Source of the DNA: Lachnospiraceae bacterium
GTDB taxonomy: Bacteria > Bacillota > Clostridia > Lachnospirales > Lachnospiraceae
Assembly (NCBI GenBank): GCA_029219245.1
Contig: JAQXTA010000015.1
Span: 103,264-167,263 of the forward strand
DNA length: 64,000 nt
Direction: 5' to 3'
Part shown: positions 18,072-26,492 of the stretch, one piece after another
Position numbering within the stretch: the stretch's first letter is position 1
How the letters are laid out: the number at the start of each line of letters is the position of its first letter
The notes under the pieces: model-generated
The model's database searches: none
Told to the model about the DNA's origin: nothing
Seen by the model: only the letters and a program-made list of their open reading frames with translations
Program-made: the position numbers and the translations under genes

Positions 18072-19052
18072 TTATAAATTTTTCTTCTTGTTGTCTGCCT
18101 CAAGAACAGCTTTGGCACGTTCATAGGCTTCAAGCTCTACATCAAGTATATTGCACGCCTGTTCTAAATTGATGTTAAGCTTTTCCATAGCTGATTCAAC
18201 ATTTTTGAGAAGCATTTTATTTTGTCCCGAATCATATCCTTCAACTTTGCCACTCTCATAGCCATCCTCATACAGAGTTTTCCTCACATATTCTTCATTA
18301 CATTCATAAATTGACATAGCGATTACCTCCGCTTTCTGCTCCAGCAGAAATTCCTTCAACACATCTTCCCGGATGCAGGTTTCCACCGCTTCTTCCACCG
18401 CTTCCTGCATGGACATGGTTTCTAAGTTCTTCCGGATTTCTGCAATGAAATAGGCATATTCTGCAAGAGGCTTGCATTTTTCCATCAGTTCCTTATTGTG
18501 CCCGTAATTGATGTTAATGGTGCGTACCGTCAGTTCCATGCATCCTTCCTGATTCCCCTCGAAAGATTCCGACAGCCTCTGTGTGAATTCTTCCTCGGTG
18601 CGCTCCGTTCCATTGTAAAAAACAATATATTGCGGTGCCGGTATCATGATACGCCTTGATACACTTAAATCCACATCCAGGATATAGCTTTTGTACAAGT
18701 CTGCAAAATAGAAAAACCCCCGAAGCGGCATATTCGGGCAGTAGGAGGACTGGTGCTCATACAGGCACATTTCCAAATCGATGATGAAAGAAACATCATT
18801 CTTCATCTTCATGAAAATAGCATTCTCCAGGGTATTGATGGTCAAATCCTCTTCCTTATCATAAGAGGTTCCGTTCAAGGCATTGTAAAGCTCCAACAGC
18901 CGTCTTTTGTCTTTGAACAGCATCCGGAATATCCGGTCCTTATACTTCCGGTTTACCTTTACCTTGTTTCCTCCTGCGGCATTTACCGTTGTATTGCCTG
19001 CTTCTGCCTTGTTTCGTTCTGTGTTGTCTGTCGTTGCCGTAACGTTTGTCAT
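18072..19052 (-). CDS. Rpn family PD-(D/E)XK nuclease / putative transposase
   Basis: A 326-aa protein starting at the ATG with AAAGGAG upstream. Residues 35-130 show the Rpn pattern: KDRIFRMLF near the start, then SFIIDLEMCLYEHQSS with Asp92, Glu99 and Gln101 fitting the D...ExQ core of the PD-(D/E)XK fold. The C-terminus (VRKTLYEDGYESGKVEGYDSGQ) carries the Gly/Glu-rich tail common in these proteins. E. coli Rpn proteins are DNA endonucleases that stimulate RecA-independent recombination. Lachnospiraceae genomes carry many copies. No inverted repeats flank it, so active mobility is not shown. Confidence 0.75.
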   Translation of the reverse strand: MTNVTATTDNTERNKAEAGNTTVNAAGGNKVKVNRKYKDRIFRMLFKDKRRLLELYNALNGTSYDKEEDLTINTLENAIFMKMKNDVSFIIDLEMCLYEHQSSYCPNMPLRGFFYFADLYKSYILDVDLSVSRRIMIPAPQYIVFYNGTERTEEEFTQRLSESFEGNQEGCMELTVRTININYGHNKELMEKCKPLAEYAYFIAEIRKNLETMSMQEAVEEAVETCIREDVLKEFLLEQKAEVIAMSIYECNEEYVRKTLYEDGYESGKVEGYDSGQNKMLLKNVESAMEKLNINLEQACNILDVELEAYERAKAVLEADNKKKNL

Positions 19053-19289
19053 ATTCTTTTTTCTCCTTTCGTATACGGGTGCAGGGAACGCCGCTCGTAT
19101 CAAAAGGTCTGTTTCGCTTCCCTGCTGTTGATTGATTGGATTGTTAGCAAGGATTCTAAAACAGATAAAATACCATTCCGGTACTCCATAGAAAAAAAGA
19201 TTTTTCAGACGAATTTCCGTTAGAATTTCATTGCTATAAAAGTATCATAGCAACAATGTCAGGAAACGTCAAGACAATTTTAGGATTAT

Positions 19290-20441
19290 TTATCTGCCAC
19301 CTACCTGAAACCGTTTATACTTCCTGTTTCCAAACCAGATAAGCAGTATACTTATCAGAATATAACAAATCGGAGCAAACTGGAAGTTCGTCAGATAACC
19401 GCCCATAAAAGGTATCAGCCTGTCTTCCAGAAACTGCCAGGGTGCCAGAATCCGGATTGGCAGCAATTCATAAATCTGGGATATTATCCGGTAGTTTGTC
19501 GGTACTTCAAACATCATTACAAACATCATAAATCCCATCATCAGTCCCATCGCCGCCACGCTATTGTTCATTACTTCCGACAGAACCATGGCAACAATAC
19601 CATATAATATGCTGACAATCAAATAGATTACCGTCAGAAGAAGGACCGCTTCTCCCATACTTATATTCCGGGAACAGTCCGGCAGTTCCATCTGTATCAT
19701 GGCACAAAAGCCTTCCCATCCATAGATGTAAAATGTCGGGATGGCTGTTGTTAGGAAAAACACTACAGCACTTCCAAATGCAAAGGTCACTCCTGCTGCT
19801 ATTTTGGCAGAATACAGGATGGTCCTTCCGTATTTACTGCACAAAATTAGCTGATCCGTTTTACGGGAATGTTCCTCTGAGAAAACGCCAACAAGGCAAA
19901 TCGCCAGTAACATCAGCATAAAAACATTTAAGCTGTATATATTACCAAGCATCATCATATACCCTTCCGTATATCCATAAGCAAAGGGTTTGGAAAGCTT
20001 CTTCTCTTTTTCTTCCCAGAAAGACTTTTCCCCTTCGGTCAGTTTCAATTCTTCCCAAATACCTTGTACATTCTTTTCTCTCTGTTGATACAGGCTTTCC
20101 GCATCTACAGTATGTATTTTATCGTGGTCATGCAAAATGTCATAGACATAATCATAAATCAGTTCATACATATTATACTTCTCATAGCTTTCCTGCATCT
20201 CCTGTAACATCGTATCATCCAGTAATCTTCCGGTAAATGCTTCCGCATATCCCTTATCTTCCATGATTTTCTCATAGCCGCTGAGCGATTCTCCTGTCTC
20301 AGACTCCCAGTAATAGGTAAACAGGACAGAAATTCCTGTAAAAAAGCAGACAAGTACCATGACAGCCAGCGCAATACAGACCATTTTCCGTTTAAAAATT
20401 TTCTTCATTTCAAAGCCATATAGTGTGCGTAAATTAGTCAT
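19290..20441 (-). CDS. ABC transporter permease
   Basis: A 383-aa ABC-2-type permease. The N-terminus (LRTLYGFEMKKIFKRKM) leads into a membrane helix, then an extracellular domain of about 120 residues (to about 170), then five more helices. Its ATG overlaps the end of the ATPase gene by 8 bases, so the two are translationally coupled. Substrate unknown. The large extracytoplasmic loop and ECF-sigma context suggest export or defence against an envelope-active compound rather than import, which is inference. Confidence 0.8.
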   Translation of the reverse strand: MTNLRTLYGFEMKKIFKRKMVCIALAVMVLVCFFTGISVLFTYYWESETGESLSGYEKIMEDKGYAEAFTGRLLDDTMLQEMQESYEKYNMYELIYDYVYDILHDHDKIHTVDAESLYQQREKNVQGIWEELKLTEGEKSFWEEKEKKLSKPFAYGYTEGYMMMLGNIYSLNVFMLMLLAICLVGVFSEEHSRKTDQLILCSKYGRTILYSAKIAAGVTFAFGSAVVFFLTTAIPTFYIYGWEGFCAMIQMELPDCSRNISMGEAVLLLTVIYLIVSILYGIVAMVLSEVMNNSVAAMGLMMGFMMFVMMFEVPTNYRIISQIYELLPIRILAPWQFLEDRLIPFMGGYLTNFQFAPICYILISILLIWFGNRKYKRFQVGGR

Positions 20442-21141
20442 CTTCCTTCTCCTCTCCAAACTGTTTCAAATAAAAGTCCTCCAAGTCCTCGCGGCTGCCA
20501 TCCCACTTACCTTCGTAAATAAGCTGCCCATCCTTCATCATCAAAACACTGTCTGCAATATGCTCCACATCGGAAACAATGTGGGTAGACAGCAGTACAA
20601 TGCTGTCTTTGCCAAGCTTTGCTATCAGGTTGCGGAATCTTACCCGTTCTTTTGGATCTAAGCCCGCCGTCGGCTCATCCAGAATCAAAAGGTCCGGTTC
20701 ATTTAAAAGTGCCTGTGCTATGCCAAGCCGTTGTTTCATGCCGCCCGAATAGGTCTTTATTTTCTTCTTCGCTGCATCTTCCAGTGCCACAAGTTCCAAA
20801 AGCTCCTTAGCTTTTTCCTTTGCCTGTGCCCGGTTCAGCCCTTTTAGTGCTGCCATATAAAGCAGAAAGTCCCATCCGGTAAAATCCGGATAGTAACCAA
20901 AGTCCTGTGGCAGATAGCCCAAACGGGAACGGTATTCTTCTGTTTCCACATCCATACCGTCAAATACAATCGTTCCCCCGGTCGGTTTTAAAATGCCGCA
21001 CAGCATACGCATAAGCGTAGTTTTACCCGCACCATTTGCACCAAGCAGTCCATATACACCCTTTTGCAGATGCAGGGAAACGCGGTCGACTGCGATTTTG
21101 TTTTTATATTGTTTTGATACTCTGTCTATAACAAGTTCCAT
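20434..21141 (-). CDS. ABC transporter ATP-binding protein
   Basis: A 235-aa nucleotide-binding domain. The Walker A is GANGAGKTT (about residues 37-45), the signature YSGGMKQRLGIA, the Walker B LLILDEPTAGLDP and the switch STHI. The ATG at 21141 with GGAGGAT upstream is the true start; it overlaps the preceding gene by 16 bases. It energises the permease encoded next. The family also includes bacitracin/lantibiotic-type and gliding-type exporters, which cannot be told apart here. Confidence 0.93.
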   Translation of the reverse strand: MELVIDRVSKQYKNKIAVDRVSLHLQKGVYGLLGANGAGKTTLMRMLCGILKPTGGTIVFDGMDVETEEYRSRLGYLPQDFGYYPDFTGWDFLLYMAALKGLNRAQAKEKAKELLELVALEDAAKKKIKTYSGGMKQRLGIAQALLNEPDLLILDEPTAGLDPKERVRFRNLIAKLGKDSIVLLSTHIVSDVEHIADSVLMMKDGQLIYEGKWDGSREDLEDFYLKQFGEEKEDD

Positions 21142-21842
21142 AAAAAATCCTCCTTCTGTCTTACCATCTGACGGCATTCTGCAATCGTCCATAGGAGCAA
21201 AATAATAAATGTTAAAATCCACCAGATAAACGCTCGTTGTTCAAACAAAAAAGCAGCACCCGATTTTAAAGCGGTCTGTAAGACACTTACCAGAGTGGCT
21301 GCTCCGGCACAGGCATAAAACGCTTCTTTTCCCCTCATTCTTCGCACAATCCAAAGTCCAAACGAGGTTGACATAAGATAGGGAACAAGCAGATAAATAC
21401 CGGTCTGCAACAGGGAATAATCATCATAAAGCGCATTGACGGGCAAAAAAAGTGCAAGCAACACCGTATGAAAGACTCCCAGAATCTCCAATCTTGCCAG
21501 CACAACACTTTTCAGCGAAAAGCGTGATGCCATTTCCAGTTCTTCCATGCCATAAGCAACTGACCTTGCGTTTTCCGTCACAAGAAAAAGTGCTACAAAA
21601 GGCATCAATGCGGAAAGAACCCAGATGGCATCCTTATCCACTACCAAAGCACTTGCTATACCCGCTGCAAATATTAGGATAGAAATTACCCACCCCCATT
21701 TTCTGATATATGACACCTGATACAAAATAAATTCCCGGTAGCTGATTTGTGCACCTGGGATTGTCTGCATAAACGATTCTTTCGCAAGCGGTTTTGGTGC
21801 ATCAAATGCCTCCTGCAAGTCTTTCTTTAATTCTGCTTTCAT
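21126..21842 (-). CDS. Six-helix membrane protein of the sigma/ABC operon
   Basis: About 238 aa: a soluble N-terminus of 45 residues (LKKDLQEAFDAPKPLAKESF), then six hydrophobic segments. It sits between the sigma factor and the ATPase with overlaps on both sides. The start could be ATG 21842 or GTG 21848; the sigma gene stops in between. It could be a second permease subunit or an anti-sigma-like membrane regulator of the upstream sigma factor. I recognise no family with certainty. The position of the short cytoplasmic N-terminus fits the regulator idea only loosely. Confidence 0.65.
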   Translation of the reverse strand: MKAELKKDLQEAFDAPKPLAKESFMQTIPGAQISYREFILYQVSYIRKWGWVISILIFAAGIASALVVDKDAIWVLSALMPFVALFLVTENARSVAYGMEELEMASRFSLKSVVLARLEILGVFHTVLLALFLPVNALYDDYSLLQTGIYLLVPYLMSTSFGLWIVRRMRGKEAFYACAGAATLVSVLQTALKSGAAFLFEQRAFIWWILTFIILLLWTIAECRQMVRQKEDFLWNLL

Positions 21843-21844
21843 TT

Positions 21845-22306
21845 TCACATCTCTCCTTCCTGCAATTTCTCTTCCAGCTTTTTTTCTGCTTTTTTTAATT
21901 TGCGGTATAATGCGTAGCGGGATACCTGAAACATCTTACACAGGGCAGAAACCGGCACCTCATTGACATACCGCAAAAGCAGCAGGTCCCGTTCCTCCTC
22001 TTCTAACTCCCTAAGTGCCATTTTTACGGAAATCGCTGTAAACATTCTTTCTTCTGCTTCCTTATCTTCCGGTTCGCTTAAGAGGGATTCCGTCTTCTTT
22101 TTCCTGAACTCATCCACGCACAAGTTTCTTGCAATGGTATACAGAAGTGGAAGTTGCCTGTCGATATGCCTGTATTTCTCGTGATTTAAAAAGCGAAGAA
22201 AGGTTTCCTGTGTTATGTCTTCCGCCAGCTCCCTTTGTCCAAGCTTAAAGAAGCAATAGCGGTATATTTTATCATATTGTTCTGCCAGTTCTTTTTCCCT
22301 GTTCAT
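21845..22306 (-). CDS. ECF-type RNA polymerase sigma factor
   Basis: A 153-aa sigma-70 family regulator. Region 2 (EQYDKIYRYCFFKLGQRELAEDITQETFLRF) covers residues 8-40; the -10 reader ends near LCVDEFRKKK. Region 4 (LREL..RDLLLLRYVNEVPVSALCKMFQVSRYALYRKLKKAEKKL) is a helix-turn-helix at the C-terminus. It is first in a four-gene operon with an uncharacterised membrane protein and an ABC transporter, so it probably controls that transporter. No recognisable zinc anti-sigma gene is adjacent. The start at 22306 has AGAGG five bases upstream. Confidence 0.85.
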   Translation of the reverse strand: MNREKELAEQYDKIYRYCFFKLGQRELAEDITQETFLRFLNHEKYRHIDRQLPLLYTIARNLCVDEFRKKKTESLLSEPEDKEAEERMFTAISVKMALRELEEEERDLLLLRYVNEVPVSALCKMFQVSRYALYRKLKKAEKKLEEKLQEGEM

Positions 22307-22362
22307 GGACACCTCTCCCTCCTTCCATAAGGTATAACGGATGACCTTCATCAAATGTGCGC

Positions 22363-22394
22363 AAAAAAAGCTGTACACTCATTTTGTGCACAGC
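22363..22394 (-). terminator. Terminator after the HAD gene
   Basis: A 9-bp stem with one mismatch (GCTGTACAC/GTGCACAGC), 7-nt loop, then seven T on the minus strand (22363-22369). It ends the LysR-symporter-hydrolase-HAD unit and precedes the sigma gene. Confidence 0.8.
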
Positions 22395-22416
22395 CCGTTT
22401 CATTCTAATCCATCTG

Positions 22417-23019
22417 CTATTCCACACCAAGCTTTTTTAATTCCTCGATTGCCTGTTTCTGATTGACAAACTGTATGGTATGAATTCCAAAAGCCTCCGC
22501 GCCTTTTAAGTTTCTCTCCAAATCATCCAGGAAAACACATTCTTCCGGCACAAGATGATACCGGTCAATCAGAATCCGGTAAATTTCCGGCATGGGCTTA
22601 ATCACCTGCTCCTGATATGATAAGATTCCTCCGTCCAGATATGGCAGAAAGTCCAGTGCCTCCGCACATTCCCGTTCTGCTTTTCTGGAAAAATTGGATA
22701 GATAAAGCACCTGATAGCCTTTTTGCTTTAACTCCTGTATCCATGGTATGGCATAATCATTTCTGGTTACAATGCCTTTCACATTCGTAAGGCATTTGAC
22801 AATATCATCTTTTATCTCCGGATCACTTTCCACAAAGCTTTGAATGATTTCTTCATCCGAAATGGTTCCCCGGTCATACTCATTCCATTTCTCATTGCCA
22901 ACGGTAGCTTTGGCAATCCTGTCAAGCATTTCACCCTTATAGCCCTTTGCCTCAAAAAATTCTTTCCACGTAAAATCCGCAAGTACATTTCCAATATCAA
23001 AAATAATTGTTTTAATCAT
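22417..23019 (-). CDS. HAD superfamily hydrolase
   Basis: A 200-aa class IA HAD phosphatase. Motif I is IFDIGNVL (nucleophile Asp8; the +2 position is Gly-Asn, as in the epoxide-hydrolase-like and YihX subgroup). Motif II is LSNFS, motif III Lys is near VIKPMPEIY, and motif IV is VFLDDLERN. The alpha-helical cap lies at residues 15-85. YihX-type members dephosphorylate sugar 1-phosphates, which would suit a neighbouring sugar symporter, but the substrate is not shown by sequence. AGGAAGG precedes the ATG. Confidence 0.85.
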   Translation of the reverse strand: MIKTIIFDIGNVLADFTWKEFFEAKGYKGEMLDRIAKATVGNEKWNEYDRGTISDEEIIQSFVESDPEIKDDIVKCLTNVKGIVTRNDYAIPWIQELKQKGYQVLYLSNFSRKAERECAEALDFLPYLDGGILSYQEQVIKPMPEIYRILIDRYHLVPEECVFLDDLERNLKGAEAFGIHTIQFVNQKQAIEELKKLGVE

Positions 23020-23051
23020 TTATCCTTCCTCGTTTCTCTCTGACACTCATT

Positions 23052-24038
23052 CTATCCCCTATCATCACATGTAGCATCCAAAAATGCAAATATTTTTTCC
23101 CAATACCCTTTTAATGTGGTTTCTTCTGCATTGAAAATTTCATGTTTTGTATGGTAAATCTTTACCATGCGGATATTTCCATGCCTGCTTACCTTGTTCA
23201 CAAACCGTTCCATTTCACGATTCGATACGAGTGTATCGCCATCCGCCTGCAAAACAAGTATCGGCATTACTAAATGTCTCCAGCCTTCCCTTTGCAGATA
23301 TCCGTTCATTTTTCCGGCACTCCTAAGCCAACTATAGGAAGCAGCATTCATGTGAAACTCCGGTATCGCAATACGTTTCTCCTGATAATACTCAAATCTT
23401 GCTCTGGAAACAGATGAACTTTCTTCAAACTTTTCTTCACCGCTATACGGCTTCTGCCCTATAATATAGTTCTTTTCTCTGCCAATGGTACAGCATATTT
23501 GTGCAATCAGCTTCGCCATTGCCCATGGTACCGGCTTTGTGACCGGGCGAATCATAGGGGAAGATAATACCACTTTGGAAAAATAATCCGGTTCTTTGGC
23601 TGCTGCCGCAGCACCAATTCCTCCGCCCATCGAATGCCCATATAACATAAGTGGAAGTCCCCGCCATTTTTCCTTCGCTGCCTTTGCCACAAAAAGAAGA
23701 TCATCCACATACCGTTCATACCGATCAACATGTATCAGCGATAAATCCTCTGTCATACGGTAGCTCTGTCCATGCCCGCAATGCTCCATACAATACACAT
23801 GATAGCCTTCCTGCAGAAAATAATAAATACTCTCAAGATACTTTTCCGCCGTTTCGGTAAAGCCATGTGAAATCAGAACAATGCCTTTCGCATCGTCTGC
23901 CGCATAACAGGCACAATAAATTATATTTCCCTTTTCCCGTTCGTACCGGATTTCTTTTTTCCTCTCCAACAGATACGGTACTACAGTCTGGTTCATTTTT
24001 TCTTTGTACTCTTGTTCAGGCAAAATATGGCTTCTCAT
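23052..24038 (-). CDS. Alpha/beta hydrolase (monoglyceride lipase / lysophospholipase-like)
   Basis: A 328-aa serine hydrolase, cytosolic (no signal peptide). The oxyanion segment is LISHGFTET, the nucleophile elbow is YGHSMGGG (Ser near residue 145), the acid is in VLQADGDTLVSN and the base is in HTKHEIFNA. A lid of about 70 residues sits between. Its ATG overlaps the symporter stop as ATGA, so the two are coupled. The family acts on acyl glycerols, lysophospholipids or esterified small molecules; coupling to a GPH symporter suggests processing of an imported substrate (inference). Confidence 0.85.
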   Translation of the reverse strand: MRSHILPEQEYKEKMNQTVVPYLLERKKEIRYEREKGNIIYCACYAADDAKGIVLISHGFTETAEKYLESIYYFLQEGYHVYCMEHCGHGQSYRMTEDLSLIHVDRYERYVDDLLFVAKAAKEKWRGLPLMLYGHSMGGGIGAAAAAKEPDYFSKVVLSSPMIRPVTKPVPWAMAKLIAQICCTIGREKNYIIGQKPYSGEEKFEESSSVSRARFEYYQEKRIAIPEFHMNAASYSWLRSAGKMNGYLQREGWRHLVMPILVLQADGDTLVSNREMERFVNKVSRHGNIRMVKIYHTKHEIFNAEETTLKGYWEKIFAFLDATCDDRG

Positions 24039-25396
24039 GAATGTTCCTCCCAAATCACCTGATTAATTCGTTTTTCATTATAAAAAGCAAATATAATACC
24101 GCCAAGAAGGCAAAAGCCTGCTGCCACAAACGCAGCAACCCTATAACCGGCCCCGGTTGCTGTTCCTATCGTAGAAACAGCGGTAAAAAGCAGCATGGAA
24201 AGACTCTGTCCCAATTTAAAAGCAAAGGTTCTTGCCGCATAAAACATTCCTTCCCGGTTGCTTCCGGAAGTTTTGGCATCACTCTGGGCAATATCTGCCA
24301 CAACCGCTTGCGGTAAAATACCAAAAACCGCCATCGGAAGTGCTGCCGCTACCGTCAATATCCATCCCTGTATTGTTTCCGAAATCCCCGTCATTTTTCC
24401 CAAAAATCCGGTATAAAAATAGGCTGCACTAAAAACTGCAAAAGCAAACAAAATCAACTTTTTCTTTCCTAATCTTACTGTCAGTTTATTGATAGGAACA
24501 TAAAATATAAGGGATAAAGCAGTCATACCGACAAAGTATAAGGTTGTCATCGTTTCCGGTAATTTTAACAGGCTGGTTACAAAAAACGGAAGCCCTGTCT
24601 GGAACATCGTAATCGCAATCCAGTATAGAATGTCCGAGCCAACAAATTTCCGAAATTCTCCATTGCGGAAAGTTGCAGCCAAAGAGCGAAATGCCGTATC
24701 TTCTGTAGGAACTGTATTCACATATTCCTTTTCCCGGATGGAAAATACCGGTACCAGCATGCAGAGAAAGGCAATTACTGCCATACCGGTAAACGTCACG
24801 CGAATCGCTCCTATCCGCCCAAACGCAGGTATCAATGCACCCCATAACATCGGTGCCACATAGGCTACCGCTGTTCCGGCAATAAATGTAAACGAAATGA
24901 CTGTTGAAATATTTAATCGTTCCTGCTGTGTATGTCCGAGTTCCGGAATCAGGGCATTATAAGGTGTACAGTAGGCAGTAATGGACAAATAATAAACCAT
25001 TACCATCAAAAACAAAAACCCTGCATTTACCCAGCTTGTTTCCGTAATCGGCGACCAAAATACCAATACCGTTGATAAGGCAAGCGGAAAGGATGCCCAT
25101 TTAAGAAACGGAATTCTTCTGCCGGCTTTTGCCTGACACCGGTCTGACCAGGACGCAATCAGTGGATCCGTAATGGCATCAAAAATGCGTCCAAATGCTG
25201 TGATTGCACCTATTACCGTAAAAATTCCCAGAATAACAAGTCCCTGCGGAATAAAAACCGTCTGTCCCTGGTCGATTGATGTTTGATCCGGTTGGTAAAA
25301 ATATACCAGCCAATTAGAAATAATACCGGATAACAACGACCAGCCAAACTGTCCAACTGCAAAAAGCCATATTTTTCCTGTACTGAGTTTTTTCAT
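24035..25396 (-). CDS. GPH family sugar:cation symporter (MelB-like)
   Basis: A 453-aa protein with about 12 hydrophobic helices. The N-terminal pattern GRIFDAITDPLIASWSDR followed by GRRIPFLKW is the GPH/MelB signature for glycoside-pentoside-hexuronide:cation symport. It follows the LysR gene by 27 bp and overlaps the hydrolase gene, forming one operon. The substrate is not predictable; a sugar or glycoside is expected from the family. Confidence 0.88.
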   Translation of the reverse strand: MKKLSTGKIWLFAVGQFGWSLLSGIISNWLVYFYQPDQTSIDQGQTVFIPQGLVILGIFTVIGAITAFGRIFDAITDPLIASWSDRCQAKAGRRIPFLKWASFPLALSTVLVFWSPITETSWVNAGFLFLMVMVYYLSITAYCTPYNALIPELGHTQQERLNISTVISFTFIAGTAVAYVAPMLWGALIPAFGRIGAIRVTFTGMAVIAFLCMLVPVFSIREKEYVNTVPTEDTAFRSLAATFRNGEFRKFVGSDILYWIAITMFQTGLPFFVTSLLKLPETMTTLYFVGMTALSLIFYVPINKLTVRLGKKKLILFAFAVFSAAYFYTGFLGKMTGISETIQGWILTVAAALPMAVFGILPQAVVADIAQSDAKTSGSNREGMFYAARTFAFKLGQSLSMLLFTAVSTIGTATGAGYRVAAFVAAGFCLLGGIIFAFYNEKRINQVIWEEHS

Positions 25397-25423
25397 TATA
25401 CCTTCTCCCTCTCTCTACATATT

Positions 25424-26311
25424 CTATGTTTCATATACCAGTTCCAACAGATTTCTCGCTGCTGCAGATACCGGATTTCTGGCATCTGTCACTACACAGA
25501 AGTGTCTTCTGGGAATAATCTGATTAAACCGCAATTCAAAAAGTCTGCCGGACTCTAAATATTCCCTGGCAAAATCACGCATCACACAGCCAACTCCCAG
25601 ATTGCGCAGGGCAAACTGTACAATCATGTCACTGGTTGCCAGTTCAAATTCCGGTTTGATTTCCACCTGATTTTTTCGCAGGAAGGAATCCATATAGCTT
25701 CGGGTACTGGTACTGCCTTCCAGACAGATAAGCGGCATTTTCTCCAGTTCCCGCAAATCCAGCATTTTATTTTTATATGGTATGAATTTTCTGCCTGCGA
25801 CAAAAATATCTTCAATCTCCCGCACCACAATCGCCTGAATCTCTTCCTTTGCTTCAAAAGGAGTGCTGACAACACCAAAGTCAATTTTCCCTTCCTGCAG
25901 GTTTTGCAGGGTTTCCGGTGTCGGAGCATTGGTTACCGTAACCTTGATACCGGGATACCTCTCATGAAACCGCTCTAAATACGGCAACAGATAAAATTGC
26001 AATGTCATATCGCTGGCACCGATGTGAATTTCTCCCAGATCCAGATTGAGCATCTGCTGTAGTTTCTTTTCTCCCAGTACAATCTGCTCATAGCCTTTGG
26101 CTACATAATCATAAAGCAGTTCTCCCTCTTTCGTCAGCTTCACACCCTTGGATTCCCTTGTAAACAGCTTTGTCCCAAGTGCTGTCTCAAGCTGTTTTAC
26201 CGACTGACTCACTGCCGGCTGGGAAATTGCCAGCTCTCCTGCCGCAACCGTAAGGCTCCGGCATTTCGCCACATAATAAAAAACTTTATAATATTCCAGA
26301 TTGTTTATCAT
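25424..26311 (-). CDS. LysR family transcriptional regulator
   Basis: A 295-aa regulator with N-terminal winged helix-turn-helix (LTVAAGELAISQPAVSQSVKQLE, residues 20-43) and a periplasmic-binding-protein-like effector domain (about 90-295, LGEIHIGASDMTLQFYLLP). It is the first gene of its operon rather than divergent from its target, an atypical arrangement for this family. A promoter and a 12-bp palindrome lie upstream, giving a candidate self-control site. It probably controls the downstream symporter and hydrolase. Confidence 0.92.
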   Translation of the reverse strand: MINNLEYYKVFYYVAKCRSLTVAAGELAISQPAVSQSVKQLETALGTKLFTRESKGVKLTKEGELLYDYVAKGYEQIVLGEKKLQQMLNLDLGEIHIGASDMTLQFYLLPYLERFHERYPGIKVTVTNAPTPETLQNLQEGKIDFGVVSTPFEAKEEIQAIVVREIEDIFVAGRKFIPYKNKMLDLRELEKMPLICLEGSTSTRSYMDSFLRKNQVEIKPEFELATSDMIVQFALRNLGVGCVMRDFAREYLESGRLFELRFNQIIPRRHFCVVTDARNPVSAAARNLLELVYET

Positions 26312-26341
26312 TCTTATTCCTCTATCATTTTTGAGTCAGTA

Positions 26342-26353
26342 ATGTCCGGACAT
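26342..26353. promoter_or_regulatory. 12-bp perfect palindrome in the LysR operon leader
   Basis: ATGTCCGGACAT lies 19 bases downstream of the -10 box and 31 bases before the LysR start codon. The position suits a repressor operator or a leader structure. Confidence 0.4.
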
Positions 26354-26372
26354 ACATTTCTTATAATTTTAT

Positions 26373-26401
26373 CTTATATCAGAATACCATGTTATAATCA
26401 A
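26373..26401 (-). promoter_or_regulatory. Promoter of the LysR-symporter operon
   Basis: Minus strand TTGATT (26396-26401), 17-bp spacer, TATAAG (26373-26378), about 60 bases before the LysR start. Confidence 0.6.
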
Positions 26402-26443
26402 TCTGTCCAGATTTTGGGCTGCTTGTACTAATCCTATATACCA

Positions 26444-26475
26444 TAAAAAGGAACCGCAAATGGGTTCCCTTTATT
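26444..26475 (-). terminator. Terminator after purA
   Basis: A GGGAACC/GGTTCC stem with a one-base bulge and AAAGG/CCTTT base ends in five T on the minus strand. It follows the purA stop by about 20 bases. Confidence 0.75.
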
Positions 26476-26492
26476 GTTTCTCTGTATTTTTT

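Noticed and set aside
18072..19289. Insertion sequence around the Rpn-type gene
   Set aside because: No terminal inverted repeats or target duplications could be seen at its edges.
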